A DNA stretch of 64,000 bases from Planotetraspora sp. A-T 1434 (GCF_025420585.1 NZ_JAOEGB010000002.1:124001-188000); one strand, 5' to 3'. Positions 26,785-34,373 are shown, counted from the first letter of the stretch. The notes: generated by a model from the sequence alone, not told the origin. Numbers and translations: made by a program.

Positions 26785-26845
26785 AGGGAGTGCCCAGGGG
26801 AAGGGAACACTCCCTGAGGGCGCCCGGGGGATCACTCCCGGGCGC
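26785..26845. terminator. Tandem hairpins between convergent genes
   Basis: Two inverted repeats: AGGGAGTG/CACTCCCT (26785-26792 with 26808-26815) and GCGCCCGGG/CCCGGGCGC (26820-26828 with 26837-26845). The second includes the last codons of the TetR gene and its TGA. Together they form a likely bidirectional terminator. Confidence 0.65.
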
Positions 26846-27476
26846 TCCTCTTCCCGGCTTTCCGGCCGGCCCGTACGGCCATGGCCTCGACGAGCAGCTC
26901 CAGCCCGAACTCGAACTCCTCGTCGTGGTCGCACGACAGCAGATAGGGCGAGAGCGCGCTCACTTGGGGGAACAGCGCGGGGTCGGCCTCCGCCACCTTG
27001 ATGTCGGGCCGGACGGGCGCGAACGTCGGGGTGACGCCCACCTCGCGGAGCAGGGAGCCGACGATGTACGCGATGAACATGCGGAGCATCCGCACCGCTT
27101 CCTGGCCGTCGAAGCCGGCGCCGCGCAGCGTGGACAGCGCCCGCTCGACGGGCAGCAGCCCGGCCGTGGACTGGAGCTGGCGGCTGACGACGACCATGGT
27201 CGACCGCGGGTAGTGGTGGGCGATCTGCCGGAAGGCCCTGGCCTGGATCCGCACCCGGTCGGTCCAGTGCGCCGCCGGGTCGTCGGTGAACTCGATCTGT
27301 GACAGCACGGTCTCGGCGACGGCGTCGAGCAGCGCGGACTTGTTGGGGACGTGGTTGTAGAGCGACATGACGCCGACGCTCAGCTCACTGGCGATCCGGC
27401 GCATGGACACGGCGTCGGCGCCCTCACGCTCGATGAGGTCGATGGCGGCGGCGACGATCCGGTTCCGGCTGAGCAT
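26832..27476 (-). CDS. TetR family transcriptional regulator
   Basis: 214 residues from ATG 27476 (GGGAG 9 nt upstream). The N-terminal HTH reads VSMRRIASELSVGVMSLYNH (residues 23-42), typical of TetR proteins with a tetracycline-repressor-type C-terminal ligand domain. A continuous open frame runs on to 28640 but that part is the antisense of the neighbouring gene. The divergent diiron-protein gene and two operator-like palindromes in the gap make an autoregulated repressor controlling that gene the simplest reading. Ligand unknown. Confidence 0.85.
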   Translation of the reverse strand: MLSRNRIVAAAIDLIEREGADAVSMRRIASELSVGVMSLYNHVPNKSALLDAVAETVLSQIEFTDDPAAHWTDRVRIQARAFRQIAHHYPRSTMVVVSRQLQSTAGLLPVERALSTLRGAGFDGQEAVRMLRMFIAYIVGSLLREVGVTPTFAPVRPDIKVAEADPALFPQVSALSPYLLSCDHDEEFEFGLELLVEAMAVRAGRKAGKRSARE

Positions 27477-27504
27477 GGGTCGATTCTCCCGCACGTGTTG
27501 ACGG

Positions 27505-27519
27505 ACGTACAGCGTACGT
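27505..27519. promoter_or_regulatory. TetR operator candidate 1
   Basis: ACGTAC-AGC-GTACGT, perfect 6-bp arms around a 3-bp spacer. Confidence 0.7.
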
Positions 27520-27535
27520 GTCACGCTCGCGCTAT

Positions 27536-27550
27536 ACGTACGGTGTACGT
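27536..27550. promoter_or_regulatory. TetR operator candidate 2
   Basis: ACGTAC-GGT-GTACGT, the same arms and spacing as the first site. Its centre lies 31 bp (three helical turns) from it and directly before the ribosome-binding site of the diiron-protein gene. Confidence 0.7.
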
Positions 27551-27566
27551 CAAGGAGGCCCTCCCA

Positions 27567-28679
27567 GTGTCGACGCACGAGCTCTACACCATCCCCGCCG
27601 AGCTCTCCACGTGGGACGTGGAGATGACCGGAGCCGCCAGGTTCACCTGGGAGTACGACGACGGCAGGGATCGCATGCTCGCCCTCTACCAGAAGGGCAA
27701 GGACAAGCAGTGGGACTCGGTCAAGCGCATCGACTGGGACCTCGAGGTCGATCCGTACGACGTGCTGGGCGTCCCGGACGAGACCATCGCGATCTACGGC
27801 ACGCCGCTGTGGGAGCGCCTGAGCGACAAGCAGCGCAAGGACGTGCGGCTGCACGGCGCGGCCTGGCAGTTCTCCCAGTTCCTGCACGGCGAGCAGGGCG
27901 CGATGATCTGCTCGGCCCGCATCGTCGAGTCGGTCCCCGACCTGGACTCCAAGTTCTACGCCGCCACGCAGACGATGGACGAGGCGCGGCACGCCGAGAC
28001 CTACGCCCGGTTCCTCCAGGAGAAGATCGGGCTCGCCTACCCCATGAACGAGCACCTCAAGGCGCTCCTGGACAGCACACTGAACGACTCCCGCTGGGAC
28101 ATGCCGTACCTCGGGATGCAGGTGCTGATCGAGGGCCTGGCGCTGGCCGCCTTCGGGGTGATGCGCGACATCACCAACAAGCCGCTGCCCAAGCAGATCC
28201 TGGCGTACGTCATGCAGGACGAGGCCAGGCACGTCGCCTTCGGCCGGATGGCCCTGCGCGACTACTACCGCAACCTGTCGGAGACCGAGTTGCGCGAGCG
28301 CGAGGACTTCGTCATCGAGGGCTGCTACCTCATGCGTGACCGTCTCCGGGGCCGCGAGAGCTGGGAGCACCTCGGCCTGTCCAAGCAGGAGACGGCCGAA
28401 GTGATGGAGGCCACCGACCAGTCCGAATACCTGAAGCTGTTCCGGTCTCTGCTCTTCAGCCGGATCGTCCCCTGCGTCAAGGACATCGGCCTGTGGAGCC
28501 CCCGCCTGCAGAAGGCGTACGCCGACATGGGCGTGCTGGACATGGCCGGGCAGAACCTCGACGCGCTGATGAAGCAGGACGAGGACATCGCGGACAGGCT
28601 CGACGCCGACCGCTTCGCGAGCGAGGAGGCCGAACGGCACGCCGAGGTCGCCGAGACCATCCGCTCCGCGAGCGAGTGA
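27567..28679 (+). CDS. Ferritin-like diiron oxidase-type protein
   Basis: 370 residues from GTG 27567, preceded by AAGGAGG 8 nt upstream. A four-helix ferritin-like/R2-like diiron site is complete: Glu109 (HGEQGAM), Glu139 and His142 (DEARH), Glu189 (LIEGLAL), Glu219 and His222 (DEARH). Such proteins activate O2 for hydroxylation, desaturation or N-oxidation, often of lipids or aromatic amines; no radical Tyr/partner subunit is evident, so it is not a ribonucleotide reductase. Control by the divergent TetR protein suggests an inducible, possibly detoxifying, role. Substrate unknown. Confidence 0.8.
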   Translation: MSTHELYTIPAELSTWDVEMTGAARFTWEYDDGRDRMLALYQKGKDKQWDSVKRIDWDLEVDPYDVLGVPDETIAIYGTPLWERLSDKQRKDVRLHGAAWQFSQFLHGEQGAMICSARIVESVPDLDSKFYAATQTMDEARHAETYARFLQEKIGLAYPMNEHLKALLDSTLNDSRWDMPYLGMQVLIEGLALAAFGVMRDITNKPLPKQILAYVMQDEARHVAFGRMALRDYYRNLSETELREREDFVIEGCYLMRDRLRGRESWEHLGLSKQETAEVMEATDQSEYLKLFRSLLFSRIVPCVKDIGLWSPRLQKAYADMGVLDMAGQNLDALMKQDEDIADRLDADRFASEEAERHAEVAETIRSASE

Positions 28680-28680
28680 C

Positions 28681-28732
28681 CCGCCGCCTGACCCCGCCGC
28701 CTGACCCCGCCGTCCGACCCCGCCGCCGAACC
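28681..28732. repeat. 13-bp tandem repeat, four copies
   Basis: Four consecutive units of ccgccgcctgacc (third and fourth copies diverged) fill the space between the diiron gene and the convergent DUF202 gene. Confidence 0.8.
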
Positions 28733-28733
28733 G

Positions 28734-29051
28734 TCAGGGCGCCAGCGTCAGGACCAGCGACAGCGCGCCGGCGACCAGCAGAAGGACGCCGAGCCAGGCC
28801 ACCCGCGCGTCCAGCGTGTCGTCCAGCGGGCGCCCGTCCCGGAGCGCCCGCTCAACCCGCCTGAACCGGACCCCGGTGCGCAGCAGGAGCAGCGCGCCGC
28901 TCAGCGCGGCTAAGGCGAACAGCACGGTCACCCCCGCGCCGGCGCGGTGACGCAGCCCCACCCCCGCCGCGCCGAGCGCCGCCGCGGCCAGTACGGTCCC
29001 CAGGCGCACCCACGCGAGCCGGGTCCGCTCGCTGTGCAGGCCGGGGCTCAT
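28734..29051 (-). CDS. DUF202 (YidH-like) membrane protein
   Basis: 105 residues with three membrane segments (about 14-31, 38-57, 84-103) and the DUF202 signature ERTRLAWVRLGTVLAAAAL near the N-terminus. DUF202/YidH proteins are small inner-membrane proteins of unknown function. Its ATG is the last of seven ATGs in a 14-bp tandem repeat, and overlaps the TGA of a five-codon frame as ATGA. A related gene lies upstream, and the two are probably co-transcribed. Confidence 0.75.
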   Translation of the reverse strand: MSPGLHSERTRLAWVRLGTVLAAAALGAAGVGLRHRAGAGVTVLFALAALSGALLLLRTGVRFRRVERALRDGRPLDDTLDARVAWLGVLLLVAGALSLVLTLAP

Positions 29052-29146
29052 GGTTGCCGGCTCATGGTTGCGGGCTCATGGTTGCGGGCTCATGGTTGCG
29101 AGCTCATGGTTGCGAGCTCATGGTTTGCGGGCTCATGGTTCCGGAT
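29045..29146 (-). repeat. 14-bp tandem repeat carrying seven ATGs, upstream of DUF202
   Basis: The minus-strand unit AACCATGAGCCCGC is repeated so that ATG occurs at 29051, 29065, 29079, 29093, 29107, 29121 and 29136 (last step 15 bp). Because the unit is 14 bp, each ATG opens the frame M-S-P/S/R-Q-P-stop, whose TGA overlaps the next ATG (ATGA). The chain ends on the start codon of the DUF202 gene. Copy-number change would alter the chain of coupled mini-frames ahead of that gene. Confidence 0.85.
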
Positions 29147-29482
29147 TCACGGCGACAGGACGATGAGGACGAGCGCGAGGATCGCCACCATGGCCACGCC
29201 GTACCCGAAGAGCGGGGCGAGGGCGGGCGGCGGCAGCGGCTCGTCCAGGCGGAGCGCCCGCTGGATGCGGCGCCAGCGGGGGTAGGCCGTGACGGCGGCG
29301 ACGGCGGACAGCAGCACGAGGATCAGGGCGAGCGCCGTGCGGACCCAGGGCACGAAGACGCTCTCCGGCACCACGGCCATCGCGATGCCGCCCGCGCTGA
29401 GGGCGAGGGACGTGCTGAGCCAGGTGAGGAACGTCCGCTCGTTGGCCAATGTGAACCGCGGGTCAGGCTCGTTCCCTTGCAT
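29147..29482 (-). CDS. DUF202 (YidH-like) membrane protein
   Basis: 111 residues, a second DUF202 protein: RFTLANERTFLTWLSTSLAL gives the family signature, followed by membrane segments near 23-42, 47-66 and 90-109. It is more typical than the downstream copy (ANERTFLTW motif intact). The pairing of two different DUF202 genes suggests a heteromeric membrane unit, but nothing is known of its function. The gene ends directly at the 14-bp repeat array. Confidence 0.8.
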   Translation of the reverse strand: MQGNEPDPRFTLANERTFLTWLSTSLALSAGGIAMAVVPESVFVPWVRTALALILVLLSAVAAVTAYPRWRRIQRALRLDEPLPPPALAPLFGYGVAMVAILALVLIVLSP

Positions 29483-29542
29483 GAGAAACAGGGTAATTTT
29501 GCCCCATTTCCTCTAGATTTGCCGGGTTAGCGGCAGGCCGGG

Positions 29543-29908
29543 TCAGAGGCACGCCTCGCTGACGCGCTTCAGGTAGGCGGCTCCGTCGGTGGCGACCTTC
29601 TGCGCCGCGTCCACCGCCGCGTTGGCGTCGTCGACGTTCAGCTTCTGGAAGCTGTCGGCGAGGCCCTGGAGCGCCTGCTTCAGCGTGGTGTCCCCCGCCT
29701 TCTCGGCGAGATCGTCCAGCTTGGCGGCGCCATCGGAGAGCTCCTTCCGCATCGCCTCGGGGTCGTTGACCACCGCGCCGATCTTGCTGATCGTCTCGCC
29801 GATCAGTTTCGGCGCCTCAACGCACGACTGCGCCTTGCCGGCGGCGGAGCATCCGGAGGCCAGCAGGACGGCGGCCGCCGCGACGGCAGCGAACGGGAGG
29901 AGTCGCAT
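29543..29908 (-). CDS. Small lipoprotein, function unknown
   Basis: 121 residues from ATG 29908, preceded by no strong Shine-Dalgarno. The signal is RLLPFAAVAAAAVLLASGC, with lipobox ASGC and the lipidated Cys near residue 20. The mature part is an Ala/Asp/Lys-rich helical bundle (ISKIGAVVNDPEAMRKELSD) with two Cys residues, near the start and end, that could form a disulphide. Divergent from the UBP zinc-finger gene. A much longer open frame to 30241 is antisense to that gene and rejected. Confidence 0.7.
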   Translation of the reverse strand: MRLLPFAAVAAAAVLLASGCSAAGKAQSCVEAPKLIGETISKIGAVVNDPEAMRKELSDGAAKLDDLAEKAGDTTLKQALQGLADSFQKLNVDDANAAVDAAQKVATDGAAYLKRVSEACL

Positions 29909-29947
29909 GGCCGAAACCCTACCCAATTCCTGATTTGGCGTGGGCCG

Positions 29948-29953
29948 TAGCAT
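29948..29953 (+). promoter_or_regulatory. Leaderless -10 of UBP zinc-finger gene
   Basis: TAGCAT, 6 nt before ATG 29960. Confidence 0.55.
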
Positions 29954-29959
29954 CTGCTC

Positions 29960-30217
29960 ATGGGTATCTGTGAACATCTGCTCAGCCCGGTCGAGGCCGA
30001 GCCGCGCACGCCGGAAGGCTGCGAGGAGTGCCTCGAACTGGGCACGCGCTGGGTCCACCTGCGCAAGTGTCTCGAATGCGGCCACGTGGGGTGCTGTGAC
30101 TCCTCCCCCGGCCGCCACGCCACCGGCCACTACCAGCACGTCGGCCACCCGACCGTCCGCTCGTTCGAGCCGGGCGAAGAGTGGCGCTGGTGCTACGCGG
30201 ACCAGACGCTGGGCTAG
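29960..30217 (+). CDS. UBP-type zinc finger protein
   Basis: 85 residues forming one zf-UBP domain: Cys/His ligands in GICEHL, CEECLELG, LRKCLECGHVGCCDSS, and H-x-x-x-H in RHATGHYQHVGH, ending with the typical WRWCYADQ. In eukaryotes the fold binds the ubiquitin C-terminus; stand-alone bacterial copies are common in actinobacteria with unknown function, possibly binding the diglycine-like end of a small protein. The inverted repeat ACCGCT/AGCGGT follows the gene. Confidence 0.85.
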   Translation: MGICEHLLSPVEAEPRTPEGCEECLELGTRWVHLRKCLECGHVGCCDSSPGRHATGHYQHVGHPTVRSFEPGEEWRWCYADQTLG

Positions 30218-30239
30218 GTCGTGCCTGACACTCCTCGGC

Positions 30240-30257
30240 ACCGCTAGCGCCAGCGGT
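30240..30257 (+). terminator. Hairpin after UBP zinc-finger gene
   Basis: ACCGCT-agcgcc-AGCGGT, 6-bp stem, no T-tract. Weak terminator candidate. Confidence 0.35.
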
Positions 30258-30266
30258 CAGCCGCCC

Positions 30267-30330
30267 GCGGCGCGGGGTGATATGCGGCGCGGGGTGATAT
30301 GCGGCGCGGGGTGATATGCGGCGCGGGGTG
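30267..30330. repeat. 17-bp tandem repeat, 3.8 copies
   Basis: Units gcggcgcggggtgatat at 30267, 30284 and 30301, and a partial copy at 30318, lie in the 152-bp gap between the UBP gene and the next minus-strand gene. The three full copies are identical, which suggests recent expansion. Confidence 0.9.
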
Positions 30331-30369
30331 GGGTGCCGCGCGAGGTGAGTTCGGGTGCCGCGGGGTGGG

Positions 30370-31011
30370 TCAGAAGGGAAACTCGGCGCAGACATCCCCC
30401 GCGAACCAGTGGGCGCAGTGCTCCCGCATGCGGGGGCCGTACACCGCGTCCCCGGCCAGGGCCGTATAGGACGGGAAGTCGCGGTGGACGAGCCCCGCCG
30501 TGTGGGCCAGGTAGACATCGAAGCCGGGGTACATCAGGCCCACGAACGGCAGGTCGTCCACGTCGACGGCGAGCACCGGGTACTCGCTCCGGGAGTCCGG
30601 CTCGCCCACCGCCAGGACCCGGCGGGAGTCCGATCCACCGGGAAGCAGGAAGCACTCGGTGAACCGGTCCGCCAGCGGCGCGAAGAACTCACCCCAGTGG
30701 TCGCCCATCTCCTCGCCTACGAGCCGGTCCAGCGGCCGGGGTGAGAAACCTCCGCCGGGGGCGAACCACCCGAAGCGCTCCAGCAGGCTCGTGTCGAACC
30801 CCAGCCAAGCCCGCAGGCTGGGCGGCAACGGGCGGCCCGAGGGGAAGACCGCCTCCGCCAGCGCGTCCGCCGGCATTGGCCCGGAGGTCCCCGCCACCCA
30901 CGGGACGTGCTGGTAGCTGAGCATCGACCGACCCGGCTCTTGCCGTACCGTCTCGACCACTCGCTCCGCGAGCGCCGCTCCGTGCTCCGCGCTCCCCGCC
31001 TCTTCAGTCAT
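30370..31011 (-). CDS. Hypothetical protein
   Basis: 213 residues, cytoplasmic by appearance, no signal or membrane segment. Stretches such as PLPPSLRAWLGFDTSLLERF and VLAVDVDDLPFVGLMYPGFD recall SUKH/SMI1-KNR4 immunity-type folds, but the resemblance is from eye only and I do not claim it. It stands alone on the minus strand between repeat-containing gaps. Start at ATG 31011 has no clear Shine-Dalgarno. Confidence 0.55.
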   Translation of the reverse strand: MTEEAGSAEHGAALAERVVETVRQEPGRSMLSYQHVPWVAGTSGPMPADALAEAVFPSGRPLPPSLRAWLGFDTSLLERFGWFAPGGGFSPRPLDRLVGEEMGDHWGEFFAPLADRFTECFLLPGGSDSRRVLAVGEPDSRSEYPVLAVDVDDLPFVGLMYPGFDVYLAHTAGLVHRDFPSYTALAGDAVYGPRMREHCAHWFAGDVCAEFPF

Positions 31012-31101
31012 GCCCCCAGAAGCTAACAGCCGCCACGGACGTTTCCGCCATCATGTTCGCGACCTCTAGCCACGCGCCGTCCTACCTGACGCTTTGTGCA
31101 G

Positions 31102-31265
31102 CGTGACCATGCACGGAGTGCGGCCGGCGGACGGACACCGCATGATCACAAACAGTGCCGACCCTGATCAGACCGCATACGGCGGAAACCATGCATGATC
31201 ACGATCCAAGGAACCCCCAGGAACCACACGTCCCCGAGCTTCCCGGGAAACCATGCATGATCACG
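31102..31265. repeat. Dispersed TGCATGATCACG repeat cluster A
   Basis: The 12-mer TGCATGATCACG occurs exactly at 31192-31203 and 31254-31265, as CGCATGATCACA at 31139-31150, and inverted with one change (CGTGACCATGCA) at 31102-31113. Two copies share a longer left flank (ggaaacc, gggaaacc). The first two direct copies are 53 bp apart. The cluster fills most of the 279-bp gap between 31011 and 31291, which holds no gene. The same element recurs at 41.8-42.0 kb. Confidence 0.8.
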
Positions 31266-31290
31266 GCGACGGGTTTACCCGACCGGCTCC

Positions 31291-32880
31291 CTAGCCGCGC
31301 TCCAGGGTGGCCTCCTCGAAGTCGAGCTCCTGCATCACCCGATGAAGAACCTCGTCGTCGATCCGCCGCTCGTCGCGGAGCCGTACGAACACGTCACGCT
31401 CGGCTGCCAGCATCTCCCTGCGGAGGCGGCGGTAGATAGTGGCGGGGGTCTCCTCCCCGTCCGGGCCGGTGCCGCCGCCGAGCCGCTCCCAGGCGTGCAG
31501 CGCCCTCCGCTCGGAGCGGTCGCGCAGCCGCTGGACGACCTCCTCGTGCACGTCGAGGACGCCGTCGGCGACCAGCTCGTCGAGCCGTGCCACCGCGGCC
31601 GCGGCCGCGGCCTGCTGGGCGGCGGCCTCGGCGAGATCGTCGGCGTACTGCTCCTTCTCGGTCGAGACGCCCAGCTTCCTGATCAGCCACGGGAACGACA
31701 GGCCCTGGACGACCAGGGTTCCGATCACGACGGCGAAGGTCAGGAAGAGCAGGAGATTGCGTTCGGGGAAGTCCTCCGGAAGACCGAAGGCGGCGGCCAG
31801 CGAGACGACGCCGCGCATCCCCGCCCAGCTCACCAGCAAAGAGCTCCGCCACGGTGGCTTCTTCGGTTCGCGCTCGCGGATCCTCTTGGACAGCATCAGC
31901 GGGACATAGGCGGAGAGCGGCACCCAGAACGCCCGGACCACCACGGCCACCAGGAAGAGCGCGACCGCGTAGACGGCGACCCGTCCGGGGTCCTCGCCCT
32001 GCAGGCCCACGATGATCGGGCGCACCTGCAGGCCGATGAGCGCGAACACGATCGACTCCAGCACGAGGTCGACGACCTGCCAGACGGCGCTCGACAGCAG
32101 GCGCGTGCCGTACGACGTGCGGCTGAGCTGGTGGCCCAGGTAGATCCCGACGATCACGACGGAGATCACGCCGGAGGCGTGGACCGCCTCCGCCGCGATG
32201 TACGCGGCGTACGGCACGAGCAGCGAGACCCCGTTGGCGATCAGCGGGTCGGCGAGCCGCCGCAGCAGCAGCCCCGTGACGTACGCCAGGGCGAGGCCGA
32301 TCATGATGCCGCCTCCGGCGGCGAAGAGGAACTGCGTCCCGGCGTCGACCAGGCTGACCGCGGTGCCGAGGACCGCCCCGACCGCGACCCGGTAGGCGGT
32401 GAGCGCGGTGGCGTCGTTGAACAGCCCCTCCCCGATCAGGATGGTGATCGCGCGCCTCGGCAGGCCCAGCTTGCGGCCGACGGCGACGGCGGACACGGCG
32501 TCGGTGGGGGCCACGATCGCGCCGAGCGCGAACGCCGCGGCGAGCGGGAGGTGCGGGATCAGGGCGTGCGCGACGAAGCCGATCACGACCGTGTTGACCA
32601 GGACGAGCCCGACGGCCAGCATGCCGACCGGCCGTTGGGCGTCGCGTAACCGCAGGTAGGAGCTGTCGAGCGCGGCCGAGTAGAGCATCGGCGGCAGGAA
32701 GATCGACAAGACCACCTGCGGGTCCAGCTCATAGCCGGGGATGCCGGGCACGTAGGAGGCCACAAGCCCGGCGAGGACCAGCAGCAGGGGCGCCGACCAC
32801 CCTCGCCATCTCGCGAAGCCGGCCACCGCCAGCGCGACCGCCGGGAGGAACAGAAACTGCAATGCCGTCGAGGTGTCCAT
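31291..32880 (-). CDS. CPA1-type Na+/H+ (or K+/H+) antiporter
   Basis: 529 residues from ATG 32880. Twelve or so membrane segments fill residues 5-400; the ion-binding region carries ALGAIVAPTDAVSAVAVGR and GEGLFNDATALTAYR, giving the conserved PTD and ND residues of CPA1 exchangers. The cytoplasmic C-terminal tail (about 410-529) is highly charged and helical and probably regulatory. It exchanges monovalent cations for protons in pH and salt homeostasis. The stop lies just beside repeat cluster A. Confidence 0.9.
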   Translation of the reverse strand: MDTSTALQFLFLPAVALAVAGFARWRGWSAPLLLVLAGLVASYVPGIPGYELDPQVVLSIFLPPMLYSAALDSSYLRLRDAQRPVGMLAVGLVLVNTVVIGFVAHALIPHLPLAAAFALGAIVAPTDAVSAVAVGRKLGLPRRAITILIGEGLFNDATALTAYRVAVGAVLGTAVSLVDAGTQFLFAAGGGIMIGLALAYVTGLLLRRLADPLIANGVSLLVPYAAYIAAEAVHASGVISVVIVGIYLGHQLSRTSYGTRLLSSAVWQVVDLVLESIVFALIGLQVRPIIVGLQGEDPGRVAVYAVALFLVAVVVRAFWVPLSAYVPLMLSKRIREREPKKPPWRSSLLVSWAGMRGVVSLAAAFGLPEDFPERNLLLFLTFAVVIGTLVVQGLSFPWLIRKLGVSTEKEQYADDLAEAAAQQAAAAAAVARLDELVADGVLDVHEEVVQRLRDRSERRALHAWERLGGGTGPDGEETPATIYRRLRREMLAAERDVFVRLRDERRIDDEVLHRVMQELDFEEATLERG

Positions 32881-32940
32881 CAATCGACGAGCGTACTTAC
32901 GGCTGGGACCGCTGATGACCGGCCGCGTCCACCCCCACCG

Positions 32941-34173
32941 CTACCAGCCGCGCTGGTCCTCCCGGTGTTCCGGCCGGCGTCCGGCGCGGTGATCTGAGGA
33001 CTGATCTGATTGATGATCTGAGTGGTGATCCGGCCGCTGGTCGGGCCGCAGCCGCTCCCCCGTCGTGTACATCGGCTCCGGGACGTACGGCCGGACCTGA
33101 CCGAGGCCGAGAGGGTCATTCGGGTCGACGTCGACCGCGCCGGGCTGCGGCGGGTACGCCGGCTCGTGCTGGTACGCACCGGCGTCGTGCTGGTAGGCGG
33201 CCTCGTTCGGGTAGGCCGGCTCCTGCTGGTAGGCGGCCTCGTTCGGGTAGGCCGGCTCCTGCTGGTAGGCGGCCTCGTTCGGGTAGGCCGGCTCCTGCTG
33301 GTAGGCGGCCTCTCGCTGGTAACCCGGCTGCTGCTGGTAGGCCGGTTCCTGAGAGTAGGCGGGTTCCTGAGAGTAGGCCCCCGTCGGCTGCTGGGCGTAC
33401 GCCGGTTGCTGCCGGTAAGCAGGCTCGCGCTGGTACGACGGCTCCCGCTGGTACCTCAGGTCCTGCGCGGGGTCCTGATACTGGTCCCGCTGGTACTGGT
33501 CCTGCTGGTACTGGTCCTGTTGATACTGATCCTGTTGATACTGATCCTGTTGATACTGCGGGTCCTGCTGGTACGTCGGGTCCCCGGCGTATGCGGGCTG
33601 CTGCGGGTAGGCCGGTTCCTGGGCGTAGGCCGGCTCTTCCGGGTCGAACTGGTACGCGGGCCGTCCGGGGATGGGCGAGGGGAACTGGTACACCGGCTCG
33701 GCGGGCGGCGGCTCGTGGTTGGCGGCGACCAGCCGGTCCCGGGAAGGAGCGCCCCGGGCGACCAGCACATCGTTCGGCCCCAGCGCCGCCGGGGCAGGCC
33801 TGGCGTACTGACCCGTGCCGGGGTAGTCGGGGTATTCCGGGTAGTCGGAATGGTCGGGGTAGTCCTGATAGCCGACCGCCTGATCCCGGGCGCCGGGCTC
33901 GCCGGTGTCCGGCATCGGGAACGGTCCCGTCCCGGCGTCGTCCTCGGAGTACTGGCCACCCGCTTCGGCGAAGCCCTCGTCGAGGGTGTCGATGAGGCGC
34001 TCCACGTCGCCCATCGGCATCCGGAAACTGGCCGTGCACATCTCGCCGCGCCACAGGCTCAGCACCAGCGTGCCCTCGTGCCAGGTGACCCGTAGGACCC
34101 GGTCCTGTCCTCGGGCGTCGAAGAACACCTCACCGAACGATGGCAATGGGACAACTTCCGACATGGCAGACAT
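32941..34173 (-). CDS. Conserved N-terminal domain with long Tyr/Gln/Pro-repeat disordered tail
   Basis: 410 residues. Residues 1-75 (SEVVPLPSFGEVFFDARGQD, then VTWHEGTLVLSLWRGEMCTA) form a compact beta-rich domain widespread in actinobacteria, function unknown. The rest is low complexity: Y-P-D/E units near 103-118, five Q-Y-Q-Q-D pentads near 205-230, and three 12-residue repeats A-Y-Q-Q-E-P-A-Y-P-N-E-A near 290-330, ending in an Arg/Asp/His-rich tail. The composition (Tyr/Gln every few residues) resembles phase-separating prion-like regions. Starts ATG 34173 and 34164 are both possible. Divergent from the DinG-like helicase across a palindrome. Confidence 0.75.
   Translation of the reverse strand: MSAMSEVVPLPSFGEVFFDARGQDRVLRVTWHEGTLVLSLWRGEMCTASFRMPMGDVERLIDTLDEGFAEAGGQYSEDDAGTGPFPMPDTGEPGARDQAVGYQDYPDHSDYPEYPDYPGTGQYARPAPAALGPNDVLVARGAPSRDRLVAANHEPPPAEPVYQFPSPIPGRPAYQFDPEEPAYAQEPAYPQQPAYAGDPTYQQDPQYQQDQYQQDQYQQDQYQQDQYQRDQYQDPAQDLRYQREPSYQREPAYRQQPAYAQQPTGAYSQEPAYSQEPAYQQQPGYQREAAYQQEPAYPNEAAYQQEPAYPNEAAYQQEPAYPNEAAYQHDAGAYQHEPAYPPQPGAVDVDPNDPLGLGQVRPYVPEPMYTTGERLRPDQRPDHHSDHQSDQSSDHRAGRRPEHREDQRGW
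33190..33312 (-). repeat. 36-bp tandem repeat, three copies plus partial
   Basis: Units at 33190-33225, 33226-33261 and 33262-33297 with a partial fourth copy encode the 12-residue repeat of the disordered protein. Near-identity at DNA level, including third positions, indicates recent duplication. Confidence 0.9.
33486..33560 (-). repeat. 15-bp tandem repeat, five copies
   Basis: ctgatcctgttgata-type units encode successive Q-Y-Q-Q-D pentads in the same protein. The later copies are identical and unusually AT-rich for this genome. Confidence 0.85.
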
Positions 34174-34221
34174 AGTGCCTTTACCTGCCCTTATCCGTCC
34201 ACTCGACCTCGGGAACCCTAC

Positions 34222-34237
34222 CGAAACGTTCGTTTCG
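34222..34237. promoter_or_regulatory. 16-bp palindrome in divergent promoter
   Basis: CGAAACG-tt-CGTTTCG has perfect 7-bp arms. It lies in the 212-bp gap between the disordered-protein gene (minus) and the helicase gene (plus), next to TAGGGT (34220-34215), a candidate -10 of the minus-strand gene. A repressor site for that gene is plausible. Confidence 0.5.
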
Positions 34238-34373
34238 TCCTTCTTGACCTCACTCGGTAGATCACCGTTGACCTTGAGCGCTGAGCCCTAGTCTGCCATG
34301 TGGGATCGAATCCGGCTCCTGGAACGCCAGGATGTGTCAATCCGGTCACGCACCGAATGTCGGCGGCAGCGGG

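Noticed and set aside
26832-28640. A continuous 602-codon minus-strand frame that could be read as a TetR fusion
   Set aside because: The first two thirds are antisense to the diiron-protein gene; the TetR domain starts cleanly at ATG 27476 with a ribosome-binding site, and operators lie just upstream.
33190-33560. CRISPR-like direct repeats
   Set aside because: The repeats are contiguous without spacers, are multiples of three and encode regular peptide repeats of one protein.
34222-34237. LexA/SOS box controlling the DinG-like helicase
   Set aside because: The palindrome CGAAACG-tt-CGTTTCG does not have the GAAC-N4-GTTC spacing of the actinobacterial SOS box and lies nearer the divergent gene.
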